Source: Halodesulfovibrio sp. (GTDB taxonomy: Bacteria; Desulfobacterota; Desulfovibrionia; Desulfovibrionales; Desulfovibrionaceae). Taken from it: a stretch of 32,420 nt of DNA. Position numbers and translations under genes: made by a program. This document shows positions 1 to 7,871 of the stretch, one piece after another. The DNA lies in assembly GCF_015482765.1 (NCBI RefSeq), contig NZ_JADMLB010000031.1, positions 1 through 32,420 of the forward strand, written 5' to 3'. The notes beneath the pieces are model-generated. The model ran no database searches. It was not told the origin of the DNA and saw nothing but the letters and a program-made list of their open reading frames with translations. The number at the start of each line of letters is the position of its first letter. The first letter of the stretch is position 1.

Positions 1-1
1 C

Positions 2-96
2 TGGCGGAGAGGGAGAGATTCGAACTCTCGGTACCAGTTTTGCTAGTACACACGATTTCCAATCGTGCTCCTTCGGCCGGGCTCGGACACCTCTCC
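2..96 (-). tRNA. tRNA-Ser (anticodon GGA)
   Basis: Read on the minus strand, this folds as a class II tRNA. The acceptor stem GGAGAGG pairs with CCTCTCC, followed by discriminator G and an encoded CCA at the 3' end. The anticodon stem CACGA/TCGTG encloses the loop TTGGAAA, so the anticodon is GGA (positions 60-58), which reads UCC/UCU serine codons. The T arm has the usual TTCGAAT loop on a GAGAG/CTCTC stem. A long variable arm, typical of serine tRNAs, lies between the anticodon and T arms. Its own terminator would lie left of the window. Confidence 0.96.
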
Positions 97-152
97 GCGT
101 CGAGGTGGATATCTAGCAAACAGGGTAGTCCTTGGCAAGTGAAAAAGCAAAA

Positions 153-184
153 AAAATAAAAAAAGGACGGCAAAAAAGCCGTCC
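153..184 (-). terminator. Rho-independent terminator of the small gene at 192-335
   Basis: On the minus strand a 7-bp stem GGACGGC/GCCGTCC with a TTTTTT loop is followed by seven T and a longer AT-rich tail. It begins 7 nt after the TAA at 192-194. That is where a terminator would be expected if translation of the upstream gene runs through the UGA to this TAA. Confidence 0.8.
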
Positions 185-191
185 TGATTGT

Positions 192-335
192 TTATTCATG
201 CTTGTGTGAATCATTTTCGTTAGTCGAGGAGCCTCCTCGCTTAAAGCCAGGACATCAGCCTCCGCCGTTGCGCAGAATTTTTGCTAAAAAATAAACAACA
301 AAAATGAGCGCAATAATTGAAAAAATATGACCCAT
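192..335 (-). CDS. Candidate small membrane selenoprotein A (UGA at 255-257)
   Basis: I do not recognise this family. From ATG 335 the frame encodes 26 residues with one hydrophobic helix (about residues 4-18), then basic residues (AKILRN), then GGG. Next comes in-frame TGA at 255-257, and the frame stays open for 20 more codons (CPGFKRGGSS, then an acidic/His-rich tail) to TAA at 192-194. Read through, it is 47 aa with a U-C pair at residues 27-28. A hairpin starts 15 nt after the UGA. GGAGG lies 7 nt before ATG 335. An in-frame ATG at 374 with AAAGGA upstream would add 13 Gly/Phe-rich residues and give 60 aa. By the positive-inside rule the tail faces the cytoplasm. The paralogue at 543-719 has the same plan. 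If UGA is a normal stop, this is a 26-residue membrane peptide. Selenocysteine is inferred from the sequence layout only. Confidence 0.55.
225..239 (-). promoter_or_regulatory. Candidate bacterial SECIS hairpin A
   Basis: On the minus strand a perfect 6-bp stem CGAGGA/TCCTCG closes a 3-nt loop GGC. The loop begins 21 nt after the UGA at 255-257. Bacterial SECIS elements are hairpins directly downstream of the UGA, usually with a small apical loop that carries G early in it, about 16-37 nt away; this one fits that pattern. In frame it encodes RGGSS. The same hairpin, with one A-U changed to G-U, recurs at 592-610. Confidence 0.5.
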
Positions 336-504
336 TGGAAAACCTCCAAAGCCTCCAAAAAATGAACATGACATGCCGTTGTTCCTTTGTGGTATATGTT
401 ACAACGAATGTTCATGGAATAGTCATCTGAGACTGCTGAGCTTTTTATACAGCTCAACACTGTATTGCGTTATGGAAACTGTAGAACAAGCATTCTTGAA
501 AATC

Positions 505-537
505 AAACAAAAAGGGCGGCAAAAATGCCGCCCTTTT
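505..537 (-). terminator. Terminator after the second small gene (end of the hisD-purC-fabI unit)
   Basis: The GC-rich stem GGGCGGC/GCCGCCC with an ATTTTT loop is followed on the minus strand by TTTTTG and an AT-rich stretch. It lies 6 nt after the TAG at 543-545, so it ends the transcript that reads fabI and the small UGA-containing gene. Flanking A and T runs could make it weakly bidirectional. Confidence 0.8.
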
Positions 538-542
538 ATTCG

Positions 543-719
543 CTATTTGCAGTTGTACTTTTTTTTATTCGCAGAACTGCATGAGCATCCTGACGAGGAG
601 CCTCCCCGTCCGTCAAAGCTTATGCCTCACCCAGAGGGTTTATGGCCTTTTGGAACAACTTTGATGCAGACGAGTGCTATAACCACTAATCCCACGATTG
701 GGATGATGAATTCAAGCAT
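543..719 (-). CDS. Candidate small membrane selenoprotein B (UGA at 627-629)
   Basis: This is a paralogue of the gene at 192-335 and also not a family I recognise. It has a strong Shine-Dalgarno, AGGAGG, 5 nt before ATG 719, and starts 24 nt after the fabI stop, so it is very likely co-transcribed with fabI. Thirty residues precede the UGA: one hydrophobic helix (about 4-19, with Cys18), then a basic Lys/His segment ending KPSG. After TGA 627-629 the frame is open for 27 codons (GISFDGRGGSSS, then GCSC, a Lys run and NCK) to TAG 543-545. Read through it is 58 aa. The tail holds three Cys, suggesting metal or thiol chemistry at the cytoplasmic membrane face (inference). The RGGSS segment is at nearly the same distance from UGA as in the paralogue, one codon further. 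If UGA is a true stop, the product is a 30-aa membrane peptide. Confidence 0.55.
592..610 (-). promoter_or_regulatory. Candidate bacterial SECIS hairpin B
   Basis: On the minus strand an 8-bp stem GACGGGGA/TCCTCGTC, including one G-U pair, closes the loop GGC. The loop begins 24 nt after the UGA at 627-629. Hairpin A has A-U where this has G-U, so pairing is kept despite a base change. It encodes RGGSS in frame, as hairpin A does. Confidence 0.5.
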
Positions 720-743
720 GCAAGCCTCCTTTCGGATTCTCCG

Positions 744-1517
744 CTACTTGATACCGATACCTACCACATGATAGCCGGCATCAACATGCAGAACCTCACC
801 GGTAACACCGGAAGAGAGGTCAGATGCAAGGTACAGAGCAGAGCGTCCCACGTCGTCAGTGGTAACGTTGCGCTGCTGCGGAGCATTTTCTTCAATGTAG
901 TTAAGAATTTTACGGAAACCGGAGATACCGGAAGCCGCAAGAGTCTTAATAGGACCAGCGCTGATAGCGTTGATACGAACATTTTTCTCGCCGAGATCAA
1001 CAGCAAGGTATCGTACGCTGGCTTCAAGAGCTGCTTTAGCTACGCCCATTACGTTGTAGTTCGTGATAACTTTTTCAGAACCGTAATAGGACATTGTAAT
1101 GATGGATGCATTATCTGACAAGAGATGCTCGAAAGCACCGCAAACAGCAGTCAGAGAGTATGCAGAAATATCCATCGCAAGTTTAAAACCGTCACGGGAA
1201 GTTTCAATAAAACGACCCTGAAGATCTTTACGGTCAGCGAAGCCGATGGAGTGAACAATAATATCCACGCCACCCCATTTCTCTTCAACCAATTTCACTG
1301 CTGCAGCAATTTCTTCATCGCTGCTTACATCACACTGGAAGATGAAATCGCCATCGAGCTCTTCACAGATAGGCTCAACACGTTTTTTCAGTGCATCGCC
1401 AAGATAGTTGAATGCTAATTTAGCACCGTTATCTTTGAACTGTTTAGCGATGCCGTATGCAATGCTTTTGTTGTTGGCAACGCCCAGAACGAGGGCTCGT
1501 TTCCCTTCAAGAAGCAT
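744..1517 (-). CDS. fabI: Enoyl-[acyl-carrier-protein] reductase (NADH)
   Basis: FabI reduces trans-2-enoyl-ACP to acyl-ACP in the last step of each fatty-acid elongation cycle, in the cytosol. The 257-aa length is typical. The N-terminal nucleotide-binding turn is GVANNKS at residues 12-18. The catalytic segment SYYGSEKVITNYNVMGVAK places Tyr144, Tyr154 and Lys161 with the Y-x6-K spacing of divergent short-chain dehydrogenases of the FabI type. GGAG precedes ATG 1517 at normal spacing. It is the third gene of a minus-strand run hisD-purC-fabI, with 65 nt between purC and fabI. A small UGA-containing gene follows 24 nt downstream. Confidence 0.97.
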   Translation of the reverse strand: MLLEGKRALVLGVANNKSIAYGIAKQFKDNGAKLAFNYLGDALKKRVEPICEELDGDFIFQCDVSSDEEIAAAVKLVEEKWGGVDIIVHSIGFADRKDLQGRFIETSRDGFKLAMDISAYSLTAVCGAFEHLLSDNASIITMSYYGSEKVITNYNVMGVAKAALEASVRYLAVDLGEKNVRINAISAGPIKTLAASGISGFRKILNYIEENAPQQRNVTTDDVGRSALYLASDLSSGVTGEVLHVDAGYHVVGIGIK

Positions 1518-1582
1518 ATGAACTCCATTTCAGTTTGTCTGCGGGAAGCAGACATCTTCGGTAATTATTGTGGTTGCACTCG

Positions 1583-2479
1583 TTAGAGTAGCAGCGTTTG
1601 CCCTGTAAGTATAGTGTAAGCCTCAGCGTACTTTTTGCCTGTTTCGGCAACTACTTCTTCAGGGAGTGCAGGAGCAGGAGGAGTTTTGTCCCAGTCCTGA
1701 GCACTAAGCCAATCACGAAGGAATTGTTTGTCAAAGCTTGGCTGGCTCTGCCCAGGTTTGTAGCTGGACTGTGGCCAGAAGCGGGAAGAATCAGGTGTAA
1801 GAACTTCATCAATGAGGATCAGTTCACCATCAACAATGCCGAATTCAAATTTAGTGTCGGCGATAATGATACCTTTTTCTTCAGCGTAATCACGACCCTC
1901 AGAGAAGATCTGCAGGCTGACGTTAGCAACTTTTTCAGCAAGTTCTTTGCCGATCATTTCAGTTGCACGCTCAACGGAAATGTTTTCGTCATGATCACCA
2001 AGTTCGGCTTTGGTGGAAGGAGTAAAGAGCGGAGTCGGGAATTTTTCAGACTCAAGCATACCTTCCGGTAAATCGTAACCGCAAACAGAGCCGGTTTTGT
2101 TGTAGTCTTTCCAGCCGGAACCGGAAATGTGTCCGCGTACAATACATTCGATAGGAAGCGGCTTAGCTTTTTTAACAAGCACGGAACGGCCATCCAGTTC
2201 ATCTGCGTATTTGTGCAGCGGCTCAGGGAAATCTTTAACGTCAGATGCGATGAGATGGTTGGCGATGATGTGCTCGAACTTTTTCATCCAGAACAGGGTA
2301 ATCTGGTTAAGGATAACACCTTTGTACGGGATAGGTTCTGCCATAATCACATCGAATGCGGACATACGGTCGGTAGTAATAATAAGCAGACTGGATTCAT
2401 CAATCTCGTAAATATCGCGGACTTTACCGCGGGAAAGAAGCGGGTATTCCGTAATAGTGGTCTTCGTAACGACTTTCAT
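1583..2479 (-). CDS. purC: Phosphoribosylaminoimidazole-succinocarboxamide synthase
   Basis: PurC joins aspartate to CAIR with ATP to make SAICAR in purine synthesis. The 298-aa protein matches the longer SAICAR synthetase class. Recognisable segments are GKVRDIYE near residue 18, [26 protein letters not shown] in the middle, and the acidic metal/substrate segment [15 protein letters not shown] near residue 225. GCAGGAG lies just before ATG 2479. It starts 20 nt after the hisD stop, so hisD, purC and fabI are probably one transcription unit although they serve different pathways. Confidence 0.97.
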   Translation of the reverse strand: MKVVTKTTITEYPLLSRGKVRDIYEIDESSLLIITTDRMSAFDVIMAEPIPYKGVILNQITLFWMKKFEHIIANHLIASDVKDFPEPLHKYADELDGRSVLVKKAKPLPIECIVRGHISGSGWKDYNKTGSVCGYDLPEGMLESEKFPTPLFTPSTKAELGDHDENISVERATEMIGKELAEKVANVSLQIFSEGRDYAEEKGIIIADTKFEFGIVDGELILIDEVLTPDSSRFWPQSSYKPGQSQPSFDKQFLRDWLSAQDWDKTPPAPALPEEVVAETGKKYAEAYTILTGQTLLL

Positions 2480-2499
2480 GTGAGAACTCCTGCAAGGGG

Positions 2500-3807
2500 C
2501 TAATTTTTTAAGCGTGTTTCAGCGGAACGGGCGTGTGCTTCCAAACCTTCAAGTCGTGCAAGCCGCGCAATTTTCGGCGCATTCTTTTGCGTGAAGGAAG
2601 CAGACGCAGCAATGATGCTGGATTTTTTCGTGAAGGTATCAACAGACAATGCTGAAGAGAAACGTGCAGTGCCGTTGGTCGGCAATACATGGTTAGGGCC
2701 TGCAAAGTAGTCACCGACAGGTTCCGGAGAATTAGCGCCCATAAAAATGGCACCGGCATTTCGGATTGTCGGCAATAACGCCCAAGGGTCTTCAACAATG
2801 ACTTCCAGATGCTCAGGTGCAACATAGTTGGAAAGCTCCACAGCGGCAGCCATGTCCGGAGTAACAACAATAGCACTCCAGTCTTTAAGGGCTGTTGCAG
2901 CAATTTCATTGCGGGGGAGCGAACTTGTTTGCGTACCAAGCTCGTTGCGAACGGCGTCAGCAAGCTGCTGGTCGTCAGTCACGAGAATGGCGGATGCGAG
3001 CGGATCATGCTCAGCCTGAGAGAGCATGTCTGCGGCAATCTGCACAGGGTTACCTGTTTTGTCGGCAAGAATGAGAATTTCACTCGGGCCGGCAACCATG
3101 TCGATGCCGACAGTACCGATAAACAGGCGTTTAGCGGTAGTCACAAAGATATTTCCGGGGCCTGCAATAACATCAACAGCAGGAATGGTTTCTGTGCCGT
3201 AAGCAAGGGCTGCAATTGCCCATGCGCTGCCACAGGCAAACACATTGGTAATACCGAGATGATGTGCGGCTGCAAGGATATACTGATTCGGAACGCCGTC
3301 TGCACGTGGTGGGGAAACAACGCAGATTTCTTCTACGCCTGCCACCTGTGCCGGAATAACGTTCATAAGCATACTGGAGATAAGCGGTGTGTCGCCGCCT
3401 TGGCCGCCTGGAACATACAGTCCGGCGCGGTCAACAGGGCGAACAACCTGTCCCAAAATTGTTCCGTCTTCGCTTGTGGTAAACCAGGATTTCTCTTTCT
3501 GGTTTTCGTGGAACGTACGAATATTGTGTGCAGCTTCTTTGATAATATCAAAGTCTTCTGCCGGAATGTCCTGTGCAGCTTTAGCCAAAGTTGCTTCAGA
3601 CACTCGCACCATATCTTCCGTAAACGAAGGGCAGTCAAACTTTTGCGTGTAATGAACAAGAGCCTTATCCCCTTCTGTATGCACATGATGCAGAATATCA
3701 CGCACCACAGGTTCAACAGAATTGTCAGGGTTATCCCGTCCAGCGAGAAGTTCCCTGATTCCCTTCCAATCCTCTTTGGACTGGCAGCTGATCATACGAC
3801 AGGGCAT
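2500..3807 (-). CDS. hisD: Histidinol dehydrogenase
   Basis: HisD oxidises L-histidinol to histidine in two NAD-dependent steps with a bound zinc. The 435-aa length is normal. Family signatures are visible: [14 protein letters not shown] followed by [16 protein letters not shown], then [10 protein letters not shown] (zinc-ligand region), APEHLE, and [21 protein letters not shown] is 6 nt before ATG 3807. No other his genes are nearby, so histidine genes are scattered here, as in many deltaproteobacteria. It is the first gene of the hisD-purC-fabI run. Confidence 0.97.
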   Translation of the reverse strand: MPCRMISCQSKEDWKGIRELLAGRDNPDNSVEPVVRDILHHVHTEGDKALVHYTQKFDCPSFTEDMVRVSEATLAKAAQDIPAEDFDIIKEAAHNIRTFHENQKEKSWFTTSEDGTILGQVVRPVDRAGLYVPGGQGGDTPLISSMLMNVIPAQVAGVEEICVVSPPRADGVPNQYILAAAHHLGITNVFACGSAWAIAALAYGTETIPAVDVIAGPGNIFVTTAKRLFIGTVGIDMVAGPSEILILADKTGNPVQIAADMLSQAEHDPLASAILVTDDQQLADAVRNELGTQTSSLPRNEIAATALKDWSAIVVTPDMAAAVELSNYVAPEHLEVIVEDPWALLPTIRNAGAIFMGANSPEPVGDYFAGPNHVLPTNGTARFSSALSVDTFTKKSSIIAASASFTQKNAPKIARLARLEGLEAHARSAETRLKN

Positions 3808-3839
3808 ACTGGCTCCTAATCAAATAAGGTTCATAAAAC

Positions 3840-3875
3840 TAAATCCGACGCCCCATCCTTATAAGAGGGTGTCGG
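3840..3875 (-). terminator. Possible terminator between the porin gene and hisD
   Basis: A 9-bp stem with one G-U pair, CCGACGCCC/GGGTGTCGG at 3845-3853 and 3867-3875, encloses a 13-nt loop. On the minus strand it is followed only by ATTTAGTTTTA, a weak T-tract. It would end the porin transcript before hisD. Confidence 0.45.
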
Positions 3876-3923
3876 AAAAGTCGAGCAGCATTACGATGAT
3901 ACAGAATGACACAGGTTGTCTTT

Positions 3924-5342
3924 TTAAAATTGATAATCCCAAAGAAGTACAGCACGGTACGCATCACGCGTATCAGACGTTCCCCATACTTGCGGGTCAA
4001 CTTCAATATGAATGTAGCCGAGGCGTAAAATCAAATTAAGGTTTTCATAAACCTTTACTGTGGTTTCTGAATCAATTTCAATTAGCCAGTCCCGTTTGGT
4101 CAGATATGTTCCCCAGTTGTTTCTGTAACCTCCTTCGAGAAGTTCAGGTGAGAAACGGTTGTTTTTTACTGCATCAGTATCGTTTGTTCCGCGCATATAA
4201 AGAAAAGTACAGGCCGTGCTTACATCTTCAGCCAGTACCAGATGGTCTACTACGAAACCTAATGTCCAGCGTCCGGTGGTGTCTTGGATGAGTAAACTTT
4301 CTTCGGTTGTAATGGCATACTTGTAGTAACCAAAGTCGGTCAGTCCCCATTGGTTGGTCACAAAAGGCATTCGTCCTGCACCATCTTTGTAAGCATTACT
4401 TCCGTCTCCTGACCCCCACCAGCCTAAGACACCAACTTTCATAAAATCGAGTATCCAATCTATTCCTGCTAATAATACGGCTCCTTGCCTGCTCGCAGCA
4501 TCTGTACCGCCATGGAGTGTTCCCCACATCAGGTCGGTTTTGAAGATGAGGTTAAACGGGCTGTGATATTGTCCGGAAAAGCCTGTCCAAAAGGCCCACG
4601 GATTGCCGGAAAAATCTGAAAACCCATTCCATAGCCCAATATTTCCGCCGTCTACCCATGCAGAACCTAACGGATCACCTGAAACGTCTTTGCCAAATTG
4701 ACTGTAGGCGATATAAGGAGTGAGTGTGCAATGGTCGGGAGTGTAGTTGAAAGATGCAGCAAAAATATCCATAGTCTGATTTGATACGCTGTGGTCTGCA
4801 TTATCGTACGGTCTTCCCCATAGGAGTGTACTGTTTATTTTTGGGGTAAGCCTGTAACTCATGGCGGCTCCTGCGATATTGTCATCAAGAATTATGGAAC
4901 CGCCGACTTGATTTGGTAAATGGGCAGAAATAAGCCCTGCTCGAACTTCTAAAGGAACTTCTGTCGGGCGTACGTGAAGGTAAGAATAGGTCGTTTGAAC
5001 GTTGACGCCGTCTGTACCGATTTGACCACCGGCAAATTCTGTGTCTTCTTCGTCAACGCCCCAGTAGGTATCTATTTCAAATAGTGTTGTTGCAGAAACA
5101 ACCTCATCAGGGTTGATGGAAAATTGGAGTCTATAGTACTGCGCTGCTCTGAAGTTGTTGTTAATTTCTTTATCTGCATAGGGAGAGGTAAAGCCGAGAG
5201 TAGAACCGGTTGACCATTGGGTGAAGACTTGCAACGTTCCGCTAGGGCGTATTTTTAGAGCAACACATGGGGTAGCCTTACCGAATATGACGGTGAGAGC
5301 GACACATACTATACTGAAAACTTTAAAAAATGAATTCTTCAT
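3924..5342 (-). CDS. Outer-membrane porin, Desulfovibrio homotrimeric type
   Basis: The 472-aa protein starts with a signal peptide (basic MKNSFFK, hydrophobic core to about residue 24, likely cleaved near CVA at about 29). The rest is long alternating, aromatic-rich beta-strand sequence ending in the aromatic pattern LLWDYQF. A C-terminal Phe is the usual signal for BAM-dependent outer-membrane insertion. Length and style match the major trimeric porins of Desulfovibrio, which admit small solutes such as sulfate and lactate. The substrate cannot be read from sequence. It is divergent from uvrC, and a candidate promoter lies at 5390-5417. Confidence 0.82.
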   Translation of the reverse strand: MKNSFFKVFSIVCVALTVIFGKATPCVALKIRPSGTLQVFTQWSTGSTLGFTSPYADKEINNNFRAAQYYRLQFSINPDEVVSATTLFEIDTYWGVDEEDTEFAGGQIGTDGVNVQTTYSYLHVRPTEVPLEVRAGLISAHLPNQVGGSIILDDNIAGAAMSYRLTPKINSTLLWGRPYDNADHSVSNQTMDIFAASFNYTPDHCTLTPYIAYSQFGKDVSGDPLGSAWVDGGNIGLWNGFSDFSGNPWAFWTGFSGQYHSPFNLIFKTDLMWGTLHGGTDAASRQGAVLLAGIDWILDFMKVGVLGWWGSGDGSNAYKDGAGRMPFVTNQWGLTDFGYYKYAITTEESLLIQDTTGRWTLGFVVDHLVLAEDVSTACTFLYMRGTNDTDAVKNNRFSPELLEGGYRNNWGTYLTKRDWLIEIDSETTVKVYENLNLILRLGYIHIEVDPQVWGTSDTRDAYRAVLLWDYQF

Positions 5343-5389
5343 ATCATAAGGTGTTGAGATTAAAGTCTATCATTAAAGTATGTATAGGC

Positions 5390-5417
5390 AGTATAGATGG
5401 AAATGATATTTATCAAA
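5390..5417 (-). promoter_or_regulatory. Candidate promoter of the porin gene
   Basis: On the minus strand TTGATA (5416-5411) and TATACT (5395-5390) are 15 nt apart, or 16 nt if TTTGAT is taken as the -35. The start codon is about 48 nt downstream of the -10. Short spacing makes this tentative. Confidence 0.35.
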
Positions 5418-5454
5418 TGTTGAAAGTATACAAAGTTAATCCCGACAGTAGGAT

Positions 5455-7332
5455 ATGAACGAAAAAGGTGATACACAGAAAACAATGGAACCTATCGATT
5501 TAAAAACCATTCCTGTTTCTCCGGGAGTCTATCTATATAAAGATGCAAACGGGCGCGTTGTGTATGTAGGCAAGGCAAAGCATTTGCGAAAAAGAGTTGC
5601 CTCATATTTTCGTCCGCCGGAGACACAAACTCCGAAAACTCGGGCAATGCTAAGGCAGGCGCAATCCATAACAACGCTGATTACTACGACTGAAAAAGAG
5701 GCGTTGTTGCTGGAAGCAAGCCTTATTAAAAAGCATCGTCCGCGTTATAATATTCTTCTGCGCGATGATAAGCAGTATGTGTTGTTCAAATTAAACAAGA
5801 AGCACCATTGGCCGAGATTGACACTGACACGTAAGGTTTTGAAAGATGGTTCCAAATATTTTGGCCCGTTTACGTCTTCACATTCTGCATGGGAAACGTT
5901 GAAAGCGATTCATAAAATTTTCAAACTGCGCCGCTGTTCGGACAGAGCCTTTTCGAACAGGGTGCGTCCTTGTCTGTATCATCATATAGGCCAGTGTCTG
6001 GCTCCGTGCTGCTTAGATGTTTCCCATGATGAGTACTCAGAGCAGGTTCAACGCGTTGAGCTGTTGCTGTCTGGAAAGTCCAATGAACTTGTAGATACAT
6101 TGACTGAAAAGATGTTCGCTGCATCCGAAGCCATGGAGTTTGAGACTGCAGCGCAATTGCGGGATCAAATTAAAGCTGTTGAAGTAACCGTTGAAAAACA
6201 GGCTGCTGTTATCCCTGCAGCACATGACATTGATGTCATCGGGCTTGGGGAGACAGATAAGGGACTGGCGTTAGGGATTTTGTTTATCCGTAACGGTATT
6301 CTTATTGATAAAAAGTACTTCTTCTGGGCGGGGCTTGGGCTGGAAGAAGCACCAGAGTTGCTGCAAACATTTATTTCCCAGTATTACGGAGTTAACAGCT
6401 TTGTGCCATCCCGTGTTGTTGTTCCATGGGGGAATGATGTTTTGGGAGACGAAACAAATTTAGAGCCGTTGGCAGCTCATGCAGAAGCGTTAACCGAGCT
6501 GCGTGGTATGTTGGTTCGTATTGCACCGCCTCGAAATGACACAGAAGGTAAGCTTGTAACTATGGCAACAGCAAACGCTATTGATGATTCAAAGAACAAG
6601 CGTGCCGTAAGTCCTCTTGCCATTTTACAAAAACGGCTGGGCATGGCGGAAGAGCCATATCGAACAGAAATTGTTGATGTATCTCATACCTCCGGTAAAG
6701 ATACACGTGTTGGGATGGTTGTGTTCGAAGGGGAAGCACCTGCAAAAAGTGAATATAGAACGTACGCCTTTTCAGATGAAGAAGGCGGTGGTGATGACTA
6801 CGGTGTCTTGGCATTGTGGATGGAACGCCGTCTGAATTCTGGGCCGCCTTGGCCTGATCTTTTACTGATTGATGGCGGACGTGGGCAGTTGAATGCTGTG
6901 GTGAGTGTGCTGGAGGCTCATGGCAAAAGCGACTTGTGTACGGTAATTTCTATTGCGAAGGCAAGAAAAGATGAATCCGGCAGGGCGGATAGGCGAAAAG
7001 GGAATATTGAAGACAGAATTTTTCTTCCCGGTCGCTCTAACCCGCTTCAGCTGAAACCTGGTGCACCAGAGTTACTTTTGCTGCAACACATGCGAGATCT
7101 TTGTCACGACTATTCAATTGGAAGACATCGTAAAGCACGCGCAGGGCGAGCCATGGCGGGTGAACTTCAACGTATCCCGGGAATCGGCCCTGCAATGGCA
7201 AAGAAACTGTGGGCGCATTATTCGTCTGTAAAAGAAATGGCGGATGCAACCATTAAAGATCTTATGCGTATTGAAGGTGTCGGGAAGAAAAAAGCAGAAG
7301 CCATATACGAAGGCCTTTCAGTGTTCCGTTGA
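5455..7332 (+). CDS. uvrC: Excinuclease ABC subunit C
   Basis: UvrC makes both incisions around bulky DNA lesions in nucleotide-excision repair with UvrA and UvrB. Domain order over 625 aa: GIY-YIG nuclease (GVYLY at 24-28, YVGK at 37-40); cysteines C161, C173, C181 and C185, with the 12-8-4 spacing of the E. coli UvrC iron-sulfur ligands; a UVR coiled-coil segment near 205-240 (FETAAQLRDQIK); the RNase H-like nuclease half; and tandem helix-hairpin-helix motifs at the C-terminus (IPGIGPAMAKKL, IEGVGKKKAEAI). The first ATG has AGGA only 1 nt away. A start at Met12 (5488) is equally compatible with the family N-terminus. No clear terminator follows. Confidence 0.96.
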   Translation: MNEKGDTQKTMEPIDLKTIPVSPGVYLYKDANGRVVYVGKAKHLRKRVASYFRPPETQTPKTRAMLRQAQSITTLITTTEKEALLLEASLIKKHRPRYNILLRDDKQYVLFKLNKKHHWPRLTLTRKVLKDGSKYFGPFTSSHSAWETLKAIHKIFKLRRCSDRAFSNRVRPCLYHHIGQCLAPCCLDVSHDEYSEQVQRVELLLSGKSNELVDTLTEKMFAASEAMEFETAAQLRDQIKAVEVTVEKQAAVIPAAHDIDVIGLGETDKGLALGILFIRNGILIDKKYFFWAGLGLEEAPELLQTFISQYYGVNSFVPSRVVVPWGNDVLGDETNLEPLAAHAEALTELRGMLVRIAPPRNDTEGKLVTMATANAIDDSKNKRAVSPLAILQKRLGMAEEPYRTEIVDVSHTSGKDTRVGMVVFEGEAPAKSEYRTYAFSDEEGGGDDYGVLALWMERRLNSGPPWPDLLLIDGGRGQLNAVVSVLEAHGKSDLCTVISIAKARKDESGRADRRKGNIEDRIFLPGRSNPLQLKPGAPELLLLQHMRDLCHDYSIGRHRKARAGRAMAGELQRIPGIGPAMAKKLWAHYSSVKEMADATIKDLMRIEGVGKKKAEAIYEGLSVFR

Positions 7333-7871
7333 TACTTTTTGATGAAGTTCTTCTTAAGTTATGTACTGCAAGGGAAAGTGTATATTGTACTTTTGTTTAT
7401 AATAGCGTTCCCTACTACCTTTTCTAGAAAAATATCTTAATGTGTTGCAATTATATGCAAAAAAGGGCTACAAGTAGATTGATCGTTTTCAGTCAACCCA
7501 AATCGGGAAATGAATATTTAAAAATAAGAATTCCGATTGCGTTAGAAATAGGTTGAGTGTAGTTCAAAATGGCGTTATGTTAGCGCCCACTTACAATGTG
7601 AAATAAAACACTACTTTTTCAGAAATTTATACCAAGTTAATAGACGCAAGCTGTTATTTGGTGTAGTTGAAAAATTACTATTATATTTGGGAGTTTGTAT
7701 AGGGTGTTGCTTTAATATGAACAGGAGGGGGATATCGTTACGTTAGGCGTAGTGTGACGATATACAAAGCACGTTGGCTTCTGCACGTTCTAGTCTTTTA
7801 GAATCTCATATGGCGTATTGAGATGTGATAGAACCGGGTGTGACTCCTCGTAGCAATGTGTAGGGAGAGTT
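7333..7871. other. 539-nt AT-rich gap between uvrC and the CII-like gene
   Basis: I find no convincing gene here on either strand. It holds several inverted repeats. One is a 7-bp stem with one G-U pair, GGCGTTA/TAGCGCC (7571-7587). A stem-loop at 7732-7763 has ATATCGT/ACGATAT outside and TACG/CGTA inside, with a one-sided bulge, and directly follows a strong SD-like AGGAGGGGG without a usable start codon. A third is a 6-bp repeat ATCTCA/TGAGAT (7803-7824) just upstream of the regulator gene. It could be a structured leader or operator region for the downstream gene. Confidence 0.4.

Noticed and set aside
373-771. 132-aa plus-strand ORF across the two small minus-strand genes and the end of fabI
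   Set aside because: It crosses a terminator hairpin and overlaps fabI antisense. Composition is not protein-like, and the minus-strand small genes have better ribosome sites.
2809-3819. 336-aa plus-strand ORF antisense to hisD
   Set aside because: It is a shadow of the strongly conserved hisD frame; its own sequence is Cys/His/Asn-rich without family motifs.
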